The position numbers and the translations under genes were made by a program. A stretch of DNA of 64,000 nt from positions 8,571,359 through 8,635,358 of the forward strand of contig JASSKH010000028.1 in NCBI GenBank assembly GCA_031763025.1, written 5' to 3'. Numbering within the stretch: the stretch's first letter is position 1; each line of letters starts with the position of its first letter. This document shows, in pieces, positions 1 to 12,900 of the stretch. Under the pieces are notes generated by a model. It had not been told where the DNA came from. It made no database searches and saw only the letters and a program-made list of their open reading frames with translations. Source of the DNA: Macrocystis pyrifera (lineage: Eukaryota; Sar; Phaeophyceae; Laminariales; Laminariaceae).

Positions 1-279
1 GGGTCAGCAGAAAAGAACTCGCGGGTCACGTTGGGCCGACCCAGAAGGTGACCCGTTTCTCGCGGGTCATGACCTGACCCGACCCGTGAGCTTTTCATCA
101 CCTCTTGACCCGACCCGACCCGACCCGTGAGATTTGAAAAACTCTTGACCCGACCCGACCCGACCCGTGAGATTTGAAAACCTCTTGACCCGACCCGACC
201 CGTGAGATTTCGAACACTTCCTGACCCGACCCGACCCGACCCGTGACATTTTGAACACTCCGTGACCCGCGAAAAGCCC
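1..279. repeat. GACCC minisatellite block, copy 1
   Basis: Units of about 40 bases (CTTGACCCGACCCGACCC plus a spacer GTGAGATTTGAAAA) repeat about six times. It starts at the window edge, so it is cut. It closely matches 41717-42063 in both flank and order of units. Confidence 0.9.
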
Positions 280-1035
280 TGATAATAACGATGATAACAA
301 CAACGAAAAACTTCGTCTCCAAAAAAAAAAAAAAAAAAAAAATCGTCGATCGCCCACCGACACCTCGATCGCTCGTTCGGTCGATCGCACCGTCGTTCGT
401 GCGCCTACTCTTAGTGGCCGGTATGCGCCAGCCAATAGTACCGGCACTATATAGCGACAACCGGCACTACTTATTCCGCACATTGCCACACCGGTTCATC
501 CCCACATGTGCCGAGCGATTTCACATGCACTATACAACTATAGCCGGCACCGGCAACAAAATTAAACACGCAACAACATACATTGTAGAGAGATACGCCC
601 GCCACTTACTGCGCGTGCGTACATAGCGCGCGCTTGTGTGCGCACCCGCGGTGCGGAGAAAGGGACGGTCAATTTTGGCGAGGCCTCTTTCCATCTCATG
701 TGGTGTGTACCTCCTCGTGCGAGCGTCCAACAACCTTCACGAAAGTCGGCAGAACACTTACTGCTGTGGAACAGCAGAGCAACGCCTATCGATGGCTCTG
801 CTCTACAGACAATTTTATCACCGCTCGTAACGTCAACAGCGAGGGAGAGCGCGACCACCACCGTATTACCGGCCGCACCACCCCCACCGCCACTGCAAGG
901 GGAGAACACACCTGTAGTAATCACACCCAAAGCACGCCGTGTGTCCAATTTTGGGTTCTGATTATTAGCATGGCCCCCTGCAATACCACGACCACCGTAC
1001 CCATCGCCGCCACCACCAACACCACTGCTACTGTA
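280..1035. other. Intron or intergenic stretch left of family B copy
   Basis: Holds a 20-base A run at 319-341, the family B fragment and GC-rich sequence. Short overlapping frames on both strands, none with recognisable content. Confidence 0.4.
418..535 (+). mobile_element. Family B element fragment
   Basis: Carries GCGCCAGCCAATAGTACCGG, ACCGGCACTA modules and the internal block ending GTGCCGAGCGATTTCACA. The TATAGTGCCGG end is missing on the left. Confidence 0.6.
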
Positions 1036-1350
1036 AGTAATGGTCCCTCCATATTGCCGGTATCATACGCGCCAGGCAACAATACCGGCACTATTTTAGC
1101 GGAAACCGGCACTAATTACCCCGCACACTGCCTGCCACACTGGATAATCCCATCCGTGCTAAGCGATCCCACTGGCACTATATACAGCGGGCAGCCGGCA
1201 CTACTCAACCGGCAATATTTAGCGCAGCCGTCACTACTCAACCGGCACTATGGAGGGACCAATATTGTATAATGATACCACCTTCACAGGCACTATTTAG
1301 GGCAGCCGGCATTATTAGTACTCGACCGGCACTAAAGAGGGACCAGTATT
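1036..1350 (+). mobile_element. Family B element with extra right-end modules
   Basis: Left end TAATGGTCCCTCCATA, right end ACCGGCACTATGGAGGGACC at 1242-1261, so inverted ends are clear. A second right-end module (1286-1348, ending AAAGAGGGACCAG) follows in tandem. No coding capacity, therefore non-autonomous. Confidence 0.75.
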
Positions 1351-1420
1351 ATACGAGTATCATGATACTACTACCAACATCACCCCCCGGCCCCCCCGGC
1401 CCCCCTCGCCACCGCTCCAG

Positions 1421-1505
1421 CCACCCCCGACAGGAGAACAGAGACTCTCAAAGCGGAGAACTTTTCGGGAGAACAGACACTCTCAAAGCGGAGAACCTTT
1501 TCCTA
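1421..1505 (+). repeat. Tandem duplication, 37-bp unit
   Basis: GGAGAACAGAGACTCTCAAAG and GGAGAACAGACACTCTCAAAG start two copies in a row, both followed by CGGAGAAC.TTT. Confidence 0.7.
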
Positions 1506-1805
1506 CGGAGTGCCGAGCGTACACACAGCAGCAGGCGTGAACCTCCTACAAGTACTAATTCTAATAGTGGAGCTGCACGTGGACTATACGCGAGGACTAC
1601 AAAAAAACATCAGACCACCACACCGCAAAAACGCCGGCACGGTACACCACCGGTCTGATGATTAAAATTTATACCGGAGATTGAGACGACGCGCCTGCCG
1701 CACGCACACATCCAACTACTAAAAAGTCTTCTTTGTTTTCGCACAATCAAACGTCTACTACAGCAGTACGTACGTATGTACGTGCTCATGCGCGCGTTGT
1801 TCATG

Positions 1806-1905
1806 CGTGTGCATTTGTCCTTACATTCAACCGTCCTTTCTGCGCAACGACATCAAAGCGCACCCAGTGTCCGTCCTGGTTTTACAACCCCCATCTAGGC
1901 TGATG
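1806..1905 (+). repeat. Dispersed repeat F, copy 1
   Basis: Shares TTACATTCAACCGTCCTTTC and the GACATCAAAGCGCACCCAG region with copies at 11808 and 40853. Confidence 0.55.
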
Positions 1906-2244
1906 GACACATACCAGACACAAGGTATGTGGTCACAGACTGTGAGACTTGATGATGATGATGATGATGATGATGAAAATGATGATGAAAATGATGACGA
2001 TGAGGTTATCACATCAGAGCTCATTTCTCGAAAAATCTACTCCTGCAGCCCATGGTTTACAAACCAGCCTGAACAAAAAAAAAAAAAAACGCCTGTCTCG
2101 AACGTAAGATAACAAGCGAGAAAAAAGGAACGGTACACTAACGAGCAGTAATAATACAGAAAAAACACGTCTCGACATGCACCGATAGAGTAACTTTTCG
2201 CTGTCATGGACACTCGCGCAACACGATATTTGTACGCATGTACC

Positions 2245-2330
2245 ACTCTGACCCGAAATATAGGGAACTTTAGCATATAATTATTCATTCTAAATGGCCC
2301 TTATATTTTGGGTCGGAGTGGCATGTAGCT
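2245..2330. repeat. Family H hairpin
   Basis: ACTCTGACCCGAAATATAGG and CCTTATATTTTGGGTCGGAG form arms of about 35 bases around ATAATTATTCATT. Confidence 0.75.
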
Positions 2331-2387
2331 GTTCACCAACCTGTGTGGCTTTGGGAGGTTATATTCGAACAAAAATACGTCACCAAC

Positions 2388-2496
2388 TATTACGGGGGTC
2401 CACAGTTAACGGGACCAAATTTTGTTAGTAAAAATAGGTGAATATATAGGTTTTTATGTATACCATAGGTCCTATTAACTATGGACCCCCGTAATA
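2388..2496 (+). mobile_element. Family A MITE
   Basis: Ends TATTACGGGGG and CCCCCGTAATA, arms about 25 bases, whole element nearly palindromic. Lies about 60 bases after a family H hairpin. Confidence 0.9.
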
Positions 2497-3689
2497 GTCC
2501 TTCCAAGACGGTGTTCGGGAGGGTACACGTACCGAAGCATGCCGGGGGTACTTGCTCGGTAACCACCCTAACGAAGTCCTCCGTAAGGTTTCAGTACATT
2601 CTCAACTACACCCTTGCGAGCACTCCGGTAAGGTTCGGTATGAACTCTCCCCCGATACCCGACACTTCGGTAAATTCGGTACGCCCACCTAAAATACCCC
2701 GGGTATACATACACGAGCAGTGCCCTATGTACCGAATTTACACCGAGATCGGTCGTGTAGATTTTAGGGCTTCGTCGCACTCGCAAGGGGTCTGGTCTGG
2801 TCTGTCTCTGTTCGATGCCGCGACGTATCACCATACCAAATATTTACACATAATTAAAAACTCGTGTTGTCTCGTGAAAAAAAAAAAAAAAAAAAAAAAA
2901 AAGTACTTCGTACGAGTACATACATCGTTTATTTACGGCATACCCGGTACTTGGTAGGCAGCGAAATTCGTTGCTTTTTAGACATGTCATAATTTTGTAG
3001 ACACAGCGGCTCTAATTTTTTTTTTTGCAAACATCCACGTAAAACGCGCGATCGAGTTGTCACACCAAGCTTAAGCTTGCAAAGATGACCTTTTGATTTC
3101 CCACCAGACGCCGAAACTTCCGCGCTCCTCCCACACGGGTGCATGATGAGGCAGAGCGTCGCAACAACATCATCAGCAAACACGTATTACTACGGTACAT
3201 ATAACAGGTTGCTTCTGTTCTGTATGCGACATCCCGGCGCCCTGCCGCGGGCGCGAGCACTATCCAGCGGGGACAAACGAGAGGTGGCGTTGAGGGGCAC
3301 CGACCGGCGAGCGGTGAGTGCCCGGTGCCCGACCACCATGCATCCTCTTTTCCACGTCTCGGAGAGCAAGTCGTTGGCGGGTGCGACCGCTGACGGGATC
3401 ACGAAGATCGGGAGGCGAAAGGCGGACAACGGAGCGAATTTCTACACGGGATCGATCGCTTGCACACAGGCCCAACCGTCAAAAAGGGAACGGTACCACC
3501 AATACGTGACCGCAAGCGAGCTGCCACTGCCGTGTTCAGCTCTTGACTCAGTTTTCTCCGCGGGCGCACCGACGCACAGCTCAAGTACACCAGCACGAAA
3601 CAAGCTTGGGTGACACAACACAATGCTCGGTTGGTGCCTCATGACGAAGAAAGAAACACGAGGAAGTTTGGGTAGGACCACCAACCGGG
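2497..3689. other. Stretch without recognised gene
   Basis: Contains GTAAGGTTYGGTA-type short repeats (2515-2760), a 24-base A run at 2878, and a 156-codon + frame from 3143. An exon-like end is visible at 3275-3315 (DKREVALRGTDRRA before GTGAGT, + strand), but I could not join it to anything. Confidence 0.3.
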
Positions 3690-4100
3690 GCAGGAGGCAT
3701 CATCCAACACAATACTTTACAGTGAATGATCGTTGGCAGCGTGACATGATACCGTAGAAAAAATTGCGACCCAACCCAAGGAACCACTCTTTAGGCGCAA
3801 CGATGTGATTCCAGGATTTGGTTGGACTCACTCAGAGTTAGAACGCACGAGGCGATCAGTCTGTCGAAGCCTAGCTACCCTGCGAGGACAGGGTAGGAAA
3901 AATACAGACCTTCCCACCCACCCTACAGGCTTAGAGGTCTTTTTTCTGCACATCACCTCAATCTCAGGGATGAGCGCCGCGCTGAGACGAACTCAGCGCG
4001 GGGTTTATCCTGGGCGAGGCCGGCCCTCCTGCTCTGGAACAGGAGGCCTTATCCAGTCCAATCCTTACATTGAATGATCATTGGCAGCGTGAAATAATAC
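3690..4100 (+). repeat. Direct repeat pair of about 62 bp
   Basis: CAGGAGGCATCATCCAACAC...TGAATGATCGTTGGCAGCGTGACATGATAC-type sequence at 3690-3752 recurs at 4039-4100 with about 80% match. The 286 bases between have no recognised content. Could be the ends of a short LTR-like or tandem element. Confidence 0.45.
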
Positions 4101-4131
4101 GGCTGTAATGAATTGGAATATTTTTAATCTC

Positions 4132-4911
4132 AGGCTATTTCCTATGCGGTTCGATTTCGGGCTTCAGATTTGTATTTTTCGATCCCACACATGAAAACAT
4201 CTGCTTACGCAGTCCGAGTATGCAAAATATGACCGGAACTTTTTCGATTTGAGAATCCGATGGCTCAAGTCCTCAGATTTTGGCCCAAAATCCGACGACC
4301 TAGACCATCGGATTCTCAAATCGAAAAATGGCATGGTCTCTAATTTTCAAGATGTTATCCACGACAACAAACAGCAGTAGAACGATCGATGAGTTGGATG
4401 GCGACACAGCTGTATAGTGACGTTGCTTCGCTCCCGACGCGGGGTCGGCGGGCGGCGCGTCTCTCCCTGGCCAGACTACAGTCGGTTGGCGCAGGCTCGG
4501 GCCTAGATACCAAGAGAAGCGCACTCGGCGCGCACCTCTCCGTGGGTACGTACTCGTAGACAACACTGCTGTACAGCAGCAGCAGTCAGTCACATTGTGA
4601 AACACGAAACACCAAGACAGGCTGACTCAAACCCACTCGCCACGTCTCTTCGCTGCCAAACCAGAGTCAGTCAGCCTTGGCTCGGACGCTTGGGTCCTAC
4701 CCGCCGTGCAGCGCCTCAGCGCGTCTCTCCGCGGCACCAGACCACAACAAACAGCAGTCCGTCTCGGCGTTTGCTCGACTCTCTGCGCGCACAATAAATC
4801 TGATTTCTTCGCATATATAGGAAGACTGTTTCGATTTGCCAAGTTCACATCTGAAAAAGCGATCGGATCAAAATCTGAAGCTTAAAAATCGAACCGCATA
4901 GGAAACAGCCT
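4132..4911. mobile_element. 780-bp element with about 40-bp inverted ends
   Basis: Left AGGCTATTTCCTATGCGGTT CGATTT, right AAATC GAACCGCATAGGAAACAGCC T: inverse matches with two mismatches over the outer 26 bases. The match continues less well inward (GGGCTTCAGATTT against AAATCTGAAGC). An inner hairpin lies at 4241-4328 (TTTTCGATTTGAGAATCCGA and its complement). No transposase frame, so non-autonomous. No clear target duplication. Confidence 0.75.
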
Positions 4912-4947
4912 AATAAGGACACAACACTCGCAGTGGCACAAATTAAA

Positions 4948-5283
4948 TACTAAATCAACGGTACTATAGCGGCAGCCGCCACTACTCCTCCGGCAAACAA
5001 AATTTGGGGTCTAAAAGAAAAAAAAACTCTGGATGCTTACGTCCTTGGTAAACTTAACTTTCTCCTTTTTTGTGACAGTGCAGTACTGTAATGGTCCTTC
5101 TATAGTGCCGGTATCATATGCGCCAACCAAAAATAACGGCACTATAGCGGCAACCGGCACTAATTACTCCGCACTCTGCCACACTGGTGAATCTCACCTG
5201 CGCCACAAGAGCGATTTTACAGGTCCTATAGCGGGCAGCCGGCACTATTAGGACTAAAGCGGCACTACAACGGGACCACTGCT
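4948..5283 (+). mobile_element. Family B element between duplicated exon borders
   Basis: The main copy spans 5090-5278 (TAATGGTCCTTCTATAGTGC to CGGCACTACAACGGGACC). A detached fragment lies at 4956-4990. It separates the exon-border duplicate at 5030 from the intact border at 5361. Confidence 0.65.
5028..5075 (-). pseudogene. Partial duplicate of an exon/intron border
   Basis: The stretch repeats, with changes, the border of the exon ending at 5361: CTGGATGCTTA, a variable stretch, then TAA-CTTAA and a C/T-rich run are shared between about 5030-5065 and 5341-5375. In the duplicate the donor GT is changed (AAG|TTTACC) and the exon body is missing. A family B element lies between the two copies. 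It looks like a local duplication that has decayed. Confidence 0.45.
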
Positions 5284-5360
5284 AAATTATAGCGCCTAAA
5301 ATTGAAAAATCGCATTCACTCGAGAAACCAAAACATATCTGGATGCTTATGCTCGCTAAC

Positions 5361-5465
5361 CTTAACATTATCCTTCTCCTTCGACAGCAGCGCCTGATCC
5401 CCCTCCTTCTTTCTCGAGCGGACCGCCGCCAGCTCCTCAGTCTTGGTCACGATGTCCTCTCGTGC
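5361..5465 (-). CDS. Last recognised exon of coiled-coil gene (35 codons)
   Basis: The acceptor is GACACTAG and the donor AAG|GTTAGC, phase 0 on both sides. It encodes AREDIVTKTEELAAVRSRKK and EGDQALLSKEKDNVK. It is not terminal because it ends at a donor, so at least one more exon must lie to the left. A damaged copy of the exon end and donor lies at about 5030-5072. Confidence 0.75.
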
Positions 5466-6875
5466 CTAGTGTCGGGATGATAAACGGATTGGCAATTGTC
5501 AGCCCTTTTTTTTTGAGACCGAACGGTCAGAGCCGTGCTTTTTTCGGTACAGGCGCATATACGATAGCACCTCATTTTTTTTCTGAGGATCCTCCTCGCC
5601 TGCAAAAAAAAAAAAAAAAAAAACGTCTGTGTTGTATAGAGCGAAACTCCCAACGGTGGTCGGCAGAGGGGCGCGTGCGCCTTTCGCAATTTTCTTGTAT
5701 CACGGGGGACCACAGTAAATAGGACCAAATATTGCAAGTAAAAATAGGTAAATATATACCTGGTAGGTTTTTGTGTGTACCATAGGTCCTATTTGCTGTG
5801 GTCCACCCCCGTAATATTAATATTAATAGTAGGTTTCTCCTGGCATGCGGAGGTACAGCAAGCAGTACAGTAGTAGCTCTACTACGCCTCACCCAAAAAA
5901 CTGGCTCAACCCTTTTAGTGCCGCAGTTACGTTGCGGGAACAAACCACTCAAATTACAAGTAGTTTGTCCTCGACACGGGACTGCAGTCCTAAAAAAAAA
6001 GAGTCACATTAAAAAGCGCAGCACTCATACAACCAGATGAGCCTAAAGTTCTGAAACGAAGAATGTTGTTACATCCCAGTTAACATTTTAGGCAGTTCCT
6101 CAGTTCAGAAGCCCCATCGGTCTCAGTGACAGTTTGACCAAAAAATGCTGCTGCTACTCCTACACCTCCTATCGTAGAACGCCTCTAAACAAAACAAAAA
6201 ACAAAACAAAAAACAAAAACTTCCGTCGTCGGGGCTCGTGTTTTTTTTTGGGCGCCCCGGAGAGCGAGAGGAAACAAACACCGTGTGTCAATCCTGGCTG
6301 GATGGCGGTCAAAATAGTTCCACATGCGCGTTGCGTGTGTTGCGTATATATACCAAGTATATATTTATATTATATATATATACCAGGTATGTATGTGTGT
6401 GTGGCATGCGTTGCATATATCATGTTGTGTTGTGTATATATATATATATGTTGTTGCGTGTATTGTATGTGTAAACGTGTGCTGAGTGTCTTGCTTGTCT
6501 CGTACGGTACGTGTTGCGTGGGTAGCGTGCCTCGTATGTTTAGACGCGAATCCACGAGGGAAAAAAAAGGGCCGACGTATTTCCGCGATAAAAACGAACG
6601 CACGAACCCTGGTTGGGGAGGGGGCGACGAGCAAAGCCTGCTACGTGACCCCGGATCTGAGCTACGTACTCCAAGGAGGGACAGAGAAAAAGAAGGGCGG
6701 ACAAAAAATAAACGGGAAGAACAAGAAGGAAAAAAAATAGAAAAAAAAATAAAAATAAAAAAGCTAACAAACAAAAGCTGTGAAGCCGAGTTTTTCCTCA
6801 AAACTCATCTTTGCAACGTTAAGCTGGGCGTGATACTACAAGTTCTGACAGTTTTTTCACGCAACGAATTCGCCA

Positions 6876-6913
<38 letters not shown>

Positions 6914-9900
6914 CCAGGGCAACTATGCTATAATAATAACCAACATGGCTACCCGCTGTAGCTGCGGTGTACCTGCCCCCTAGAGGAGTATGTGGATGTG
7001 TCATAATGGGTGTATACACGCGTATCATGTGAATTTCTTGAACCCTGGCGCGGTCTGTCCTCGGTCCACCCAGCGGGCCCTTGAGCCGTATTTTGTTTTC
7101 TTGAAGCACGCCACGACGATATAGGGCGGCGTACGGCATGTTCCTGATAAGCCTGCCTGCTCGAGAAGCTCTTACCTTCTTGTTTCCTACCGTACTTTTT
7201 GCTGTTGTTGCTCTCCTTCCCATTTATTATCGTCGTCCTTCTTTTCTCCCCCTCCCCTTTTCTCCTATGAACACTCGTAACTCAGATCCGGGGAACACCT
7301 ACGCATGAGTAGTAGGCTCTCCTCCCCCCTATAATCCCGCCACGACCGTGCCTGCCTCCATTTTCATCGCGAGAAAACTTCAGCGCCACTTCTTCCCTCG
7401 TCATCTCGCGTCGAATGTCTACGACCACCCCATCGAAAAACTGAGCCATAAAAAAAAAAAAAAAAACGAAATGAAAGCGCAACAACCCGGTGTGTATATA
7501 TACAAACTACTTCACTCTCGGTGCAAACCCAAAGGATCGTTTAGACATGGAACAGGGAGACTCGAACGGTTATCGTATTTCCGCTCAGAGCCGTATGGCC
7601 TAGGTGTCACAAAAAGCACAAACTAATGATATCTCCAGCGACACAGGGTACACGCACAGTAATCCCTCAGTGGAGGACCCTCGTCCGTTAAAAACGCTTT
7701 GGCCGAAAAAGGCGTTATAGTAGCAGCAGTGGTGTATAGTACCACCCTGCGATAATAAAAAAAAACACACACACACGTGGTCTTACATCCAACAATATGG
7801 TCTTTATCTTTTTCTACTGCTATGCTACTATTAATACTACCGACCATGCTACAGTAATTCATATTTAGATTTTTTATCGTGAAACAAAAAAAAAAAAACA
7901 AAAAACGATTTACCCTGGTATCGACTCATTTAGAACCGCAGTCCCGTTTCGAGGACAAACCACATAAATTCTAAGTAATTTGTCCGCCAAACGGGACTGC
8001 GGTCTCAAAAGGGTTAACACCCCGAAAAAAATATTTTTGGAAAAAAACGGATGGTCCTAAAAAGTGGGTACACCCCATATTGCCCTTATCATGCCACTCT
8101 CGTCTCTCACCAACTCCAGCTCCGTCTTCACCCTGGCGTGATCACGAGCCAGGGCGGACGCCTTCCGCTCCTCCTCCATCGCAACCTTGGCGCGCTCTTC
8201 GCTCCGTCGCCGCAGCTTGCCGAGCTCGGCTTCCAATGAGGACCGTTCATCCTGCGATGATTCGTCGGCGACGGAGGCGGTAACAGCAGCGGCAGCGTCA
8301 GTGTTGGTGGTGGCGGTGGTGGTGGCGGCGGCGGTGGAAATGATGAAAAAAATGGATAAAAAGAGTTGCACGACTATGTATCAACAAGAAAAAAAAAAGA
8401 GAATACCGGATGATCGCATCTCCCCAAAGAGAGGGGCAACCATGTCGAATCAAGGAGATCGACAACAATAAACAAAAAAAACAAGCACTGCCGCCACTCG
8501 TGCTACATGTAGAAAAAACGGATGCCCTCCCCAAGAACTTTGGCGGTAGCGGTAGCGACCGCGGCAGTAGCAGCGGCTGCGGCGGTGGCGGTGACGACAG
8601 CGGCGGTGTCAGCGATACCGGAGCTAGCAGAGACGGTGGCATGTTGCCACCAGAGAAGACGGATACATAACAGAAAAAAAAAACCCGAAAAAAAACAGGC
8701 AAAGTGTCGCTCGTGTTGGCGAAATAGATGCTCCCTTTAAGTCTGGCGGTGACACCATCAATGGCGGTGACGGTAGTGGTATATAGCGGGATAGTGCCGG
8801 TGGCTGTTATCACCTTGGCCTCATGAAAAAAAAAAAAAAAAATGCCTCTCGTGTTGCAAAAAAACAGTGCGCTCCGTTCTCGTAAACCTTTTGGGGGGGC
8901 CAACGCTACCGCTTCAATTGCAACAACAACAAAAAGCGTCGCCTCTTTTGGTCGTTCTAGGGATTGCGTTGGAAAGAAAGAAAGAAACAAACAAACAAAC
9001 AAACAAACAAAAAAGTGGGCCACAAATACACACTGTGTACCAGGTACGCACGACAATACGTATTCGGGAGTACACGAAAAAAAGGAGGAAATGATTCGTT
9101 AATACACCCCTTCTCATGGTCAGGATGAGAAACAAAACCTGAATGGTGACATTACTGGATGGATCTAAACACTGACCATTTTTATATTACGGGGGACTAC
9201 AGTAAATAGGACCAAATATTGTCAATAAAAATAGGTAAATATATAGGTTTTTATGTATGCCATAGGTCCTATTAACTATGGGCCCCCGTAATAGCTATGT
9301 TTACAGAAGGGGATCCTCTATAGTGCCGGTACCCAACATAATGCCGGTGAGATCGCTTAGCACAGATGGGATTAACCGGCGTGGCAATGTGCGGAGTAAG
9401 TAGCGCCGGTTGACGCTAAAATAGTCCCGGTATTGTTGGATGGCGCATACAAACCGGCACTATAGAGGGACCACTACTGTCTGTACTCGGTTTTTTAGTA
9501 TATCCCTCCGCCCCCGCCAGTTATATACCTTGGCACAAATTTTACGTAGGTTGGGTTGGCAACAGTTGGCAACGACGCTGTAAAACACGCCAATCACTGC
9601 GTGAGCAAGACAACCAGGGTACCGTTCATTTTTTTTAAGCGGTCATGATGACTGGCTTGGCGGTTGAGTTACATGAATCGTGCAGGGTGGAGATCACTAA
9701 CACCGCACAAGACGAAGGATCGTATAACGTTGTGTCTACCAGGCGCCCACGAGGCGCATGCATAGCATACCCATTGCTGTCTCAAGAAGCAGCCGGACTA
9801 GAAAAAAAAAAATCGATTCATTCGACGCCGCCATCCATACGCAAGAAAGTCCGCATCACAAGCGGTACTTTGTAGGATGCAGCTCACCCTTCATGCGACT

Positions 9901-12900
9901 CGCCGGACACCTAACGGCGCTTCGCGCTTGGTGCAAGCAATGTCTGCCTGGTGAAAAACCGACATGCTCCGTCCCGGTATTGTAGGGATGCGAGGGACTA
10001 AATGGTTATACGACCACGGCAATGAAAGATATCGAGCGCACCGCCCGGTCACACTAAGGCTACGTTTGGCAGGAAAACACCCCCCTCCGCTATGAGCGAC
10101 TCTCAAACAAACCAAAAAAAAAACTGGTGTGTCGTTTAGTTTTGTTTCGTCGAATACCCTGATCTATTTCACAAGTCGTTTTAGGCTCCACATTGCCGAT
10201 CGAGTCGGAAAAAAAAAAAAAAAAAACATACCGATTCCTTTTGGAGCCATTATAGTCGCTCAAGTTGGAAAGGTGTACTCGCAGTAGGTACAGAGTACGT
10301 AGTGGTCTCTATTTTGTGCCGGTTGAGTAGGGCCGATTGCCCGCCATAAGCAGTATAGTGCCTGTGGAATCGCTTATTATAGCACCGATGGGGTTCACCA
10401 GCGTGGTATTAATATGTAGTGTGCGGAGTAATTACTGCCGGTTGCCGCTAAAATAGTGCCGGTACTGTTGGCTGGCGCACATGAAACCGTCACTATAGCG
10501 GCAATCAATCGGCACTACCGTGACCCGTTTAAAACGATCCCGCGACAAAGGAAAACGGTATAATCAGGGGCTTCAAAATTGTACACGCCGTTTTTTTTTT
10601 TCCCTCTATAGACTCACAAGGGGTCGGTAGTGCACTACTGTAGCTCCGACTATTACGGGGGGCCATACTAAATAGGACCTACGGTACACACAAAGACCTA
10701 TATATTTACCTACTTTTAATAATAATATTTGGTCCTATTTACCATGGCCTCCCGTAATACGTAGGCACATTGATACACGAGGGACCCGATACGGGACATT
10801 GGTATGAGAGCGGCCTGCCTGATCAGGAGACATCGTAAAAAAAAAGGGACCTGATGCGGGGCATTCGTAGACAATGGACCTGATAGGACACCCTTCTGGT
10901 ATTACGGGGGACCATAGTAAATAGGACCAAATATTACTAGTAAAAAATAGGTAAATGTATAGGTTTTTGTGTGTACCGTAGGTCCTATTTACTATGCCCC
11001 CCCCGTAATATATATCCACCAGGTAAGTAAGAGTTTCAGCAAAGTCTTTCATCTCATAGCTGATTTTTCGGGGGGGGGGGGGGGTTGGTTACCTGATAAG
11101 GTAGATACATTGGTAGATGATAGATACATCAGGTGAGAGTTTTAACCAAGTCTTTCATAATCTCACAGCTGTTTTTTCTGGGGTTTTTTTTTTTTTCGGT
11201 TCCGTGATAAGAAGGTACATTGGTACGTACATCGGGTAAAGGGTTTCAACCAAGTCTTTTCCTTCCCACACCTCTTTTTTCGTTTTTTTTTGTTTTCTTG
11301 TTACCTGACACTGTTAAGGCACATTGGTAGAGGGACAAAAGGAAAAAAAAAAAAAAAAGGACCTCACACCCCGAACGCGCTATTAAACATAGACATAGAA
11401 TCAAGACCAAACATGCTTAGCAAAAAAATGCCGGAATAGCTAGGTTTTTGTGTATGTGATGGGTCCTGATCACTGTTAATATGCCCCCCCGCAACAGGTT
11501 TCCATAAAAAGAGGTCAACTATTGTACCCCCCTAACTTGGGGGCCCATGTCGCTTTTGTTCAAAACGTGCGCTACCCTTCTTTTCGGGAGGGGGGAGGCG
11601 CCATGCGGCATGCACACTTGCGGCTTGAAGCTGATGCGGGAAGCGTTTCACGATGGTAAGTCCGGTGCAGGTATGATATTACCTACCAGGTATGTATGTA
11701 CGTGCGTGCGTGCGTGCGTGCGTGGGTGGGTGGGTGGGTGGGTAGGTGGGTGGGTGAAAGGGCAAAGAAGAAAAAGGGTGCTATAACCGCCAAGGGTTGG
11801 AGAGGTATGTGTGTGTGCTCTTCACATTAAACCGTCCTTTCTACCCGTCGACATCCAGCACACCCAGTGTCCGAGCGGATTCTTCAATCCCAGAGAGATA
11901 CAAGTTAAGTGGTTACAAAACTACACCCACAGAGATACTACATTGGTGTGCAGTACGCAGAGTAGACAAATGCATGATGAGCTACCCTGACGCGGACGGG
12001 TATTTACTCAGGTCTACCTTCCAACGTTAGAACGGTTAAATGTGAAGAACACCCACACGTGTTTGAAGTCATTGGATTGTAGCTACCCTCAGATAAGTGC
12101 ATTGTGATGATTGGAACAAGCGCTTGCACATTTTCAAGATGGCAAACGGAATAATACGAACAAATGACGTTGGCAATTCAGTTTACCGGCAAGTACGTAT
12201 CGCGAGAATTTTACGGCATTGCACAGCAATGCGAGGGAAATTGGGTGCGCGCGCATACACACGAACTTGCAAGCACACAGCAACAAAAACGACAGCAGCA
12301 GCAACAACAACAACAGCAGCAGCAGCAACAACAACAACAACAAAAAAACAAAAAACAGCAAAGCCGAAAATAACACCACACAAACTCGGCAGAACAAAAT
12401 AAGAAGAAAAACAAAAACAGCCCTCACCGTAAGAGCCTCCTGGGCCTTTTGAGAATCCGAAAGATGCTTCTGCAGGTCTCTCTTCATCTCCCTGCAGGCC
12501 CCCCCGCACACCCAGTCGACAGGATAAAATCAACCAGTGGGCGGGTGTGAACGGAAGGGGGCCCCAAGCAAGCAATCGCGAGAGGGGGGGGGGGGGGGGG
12601 GGCAGGGCGGGGGGGAGCGGGGGGAAGGAGCGGTCGAACATCAAGGGGATTACTCGCAGCGGCAGCAAAGTGAACTTTTGCAACAAAAAAATCGTGCGTA
12701 TATAGGATCTCCCTTTTCGTAAACCTGAACTGGAACGATACCAGGCAGGAATATGGGCTCGGAAACAACGCTCCCTCTGTTGTCTACCGCCACACATGTT
12801 TTGTCTGTTCTTAAACTTTGTGCAGCTCACTCCCTTCACGCGACTCGCCGAACCCCCTCACGTTCTGCTTCGCGCTTGGACCAAGCAATGTCCGCCTGGT

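Noticed and set aside
6134..6961. 275-codon + strand frame
   Set aside because: Its residues come from A-rich tracts (poly-Lys), TGTG/TATA repeats (Tyr/Ile/Cys) and a TA repeat at the end; no domain.
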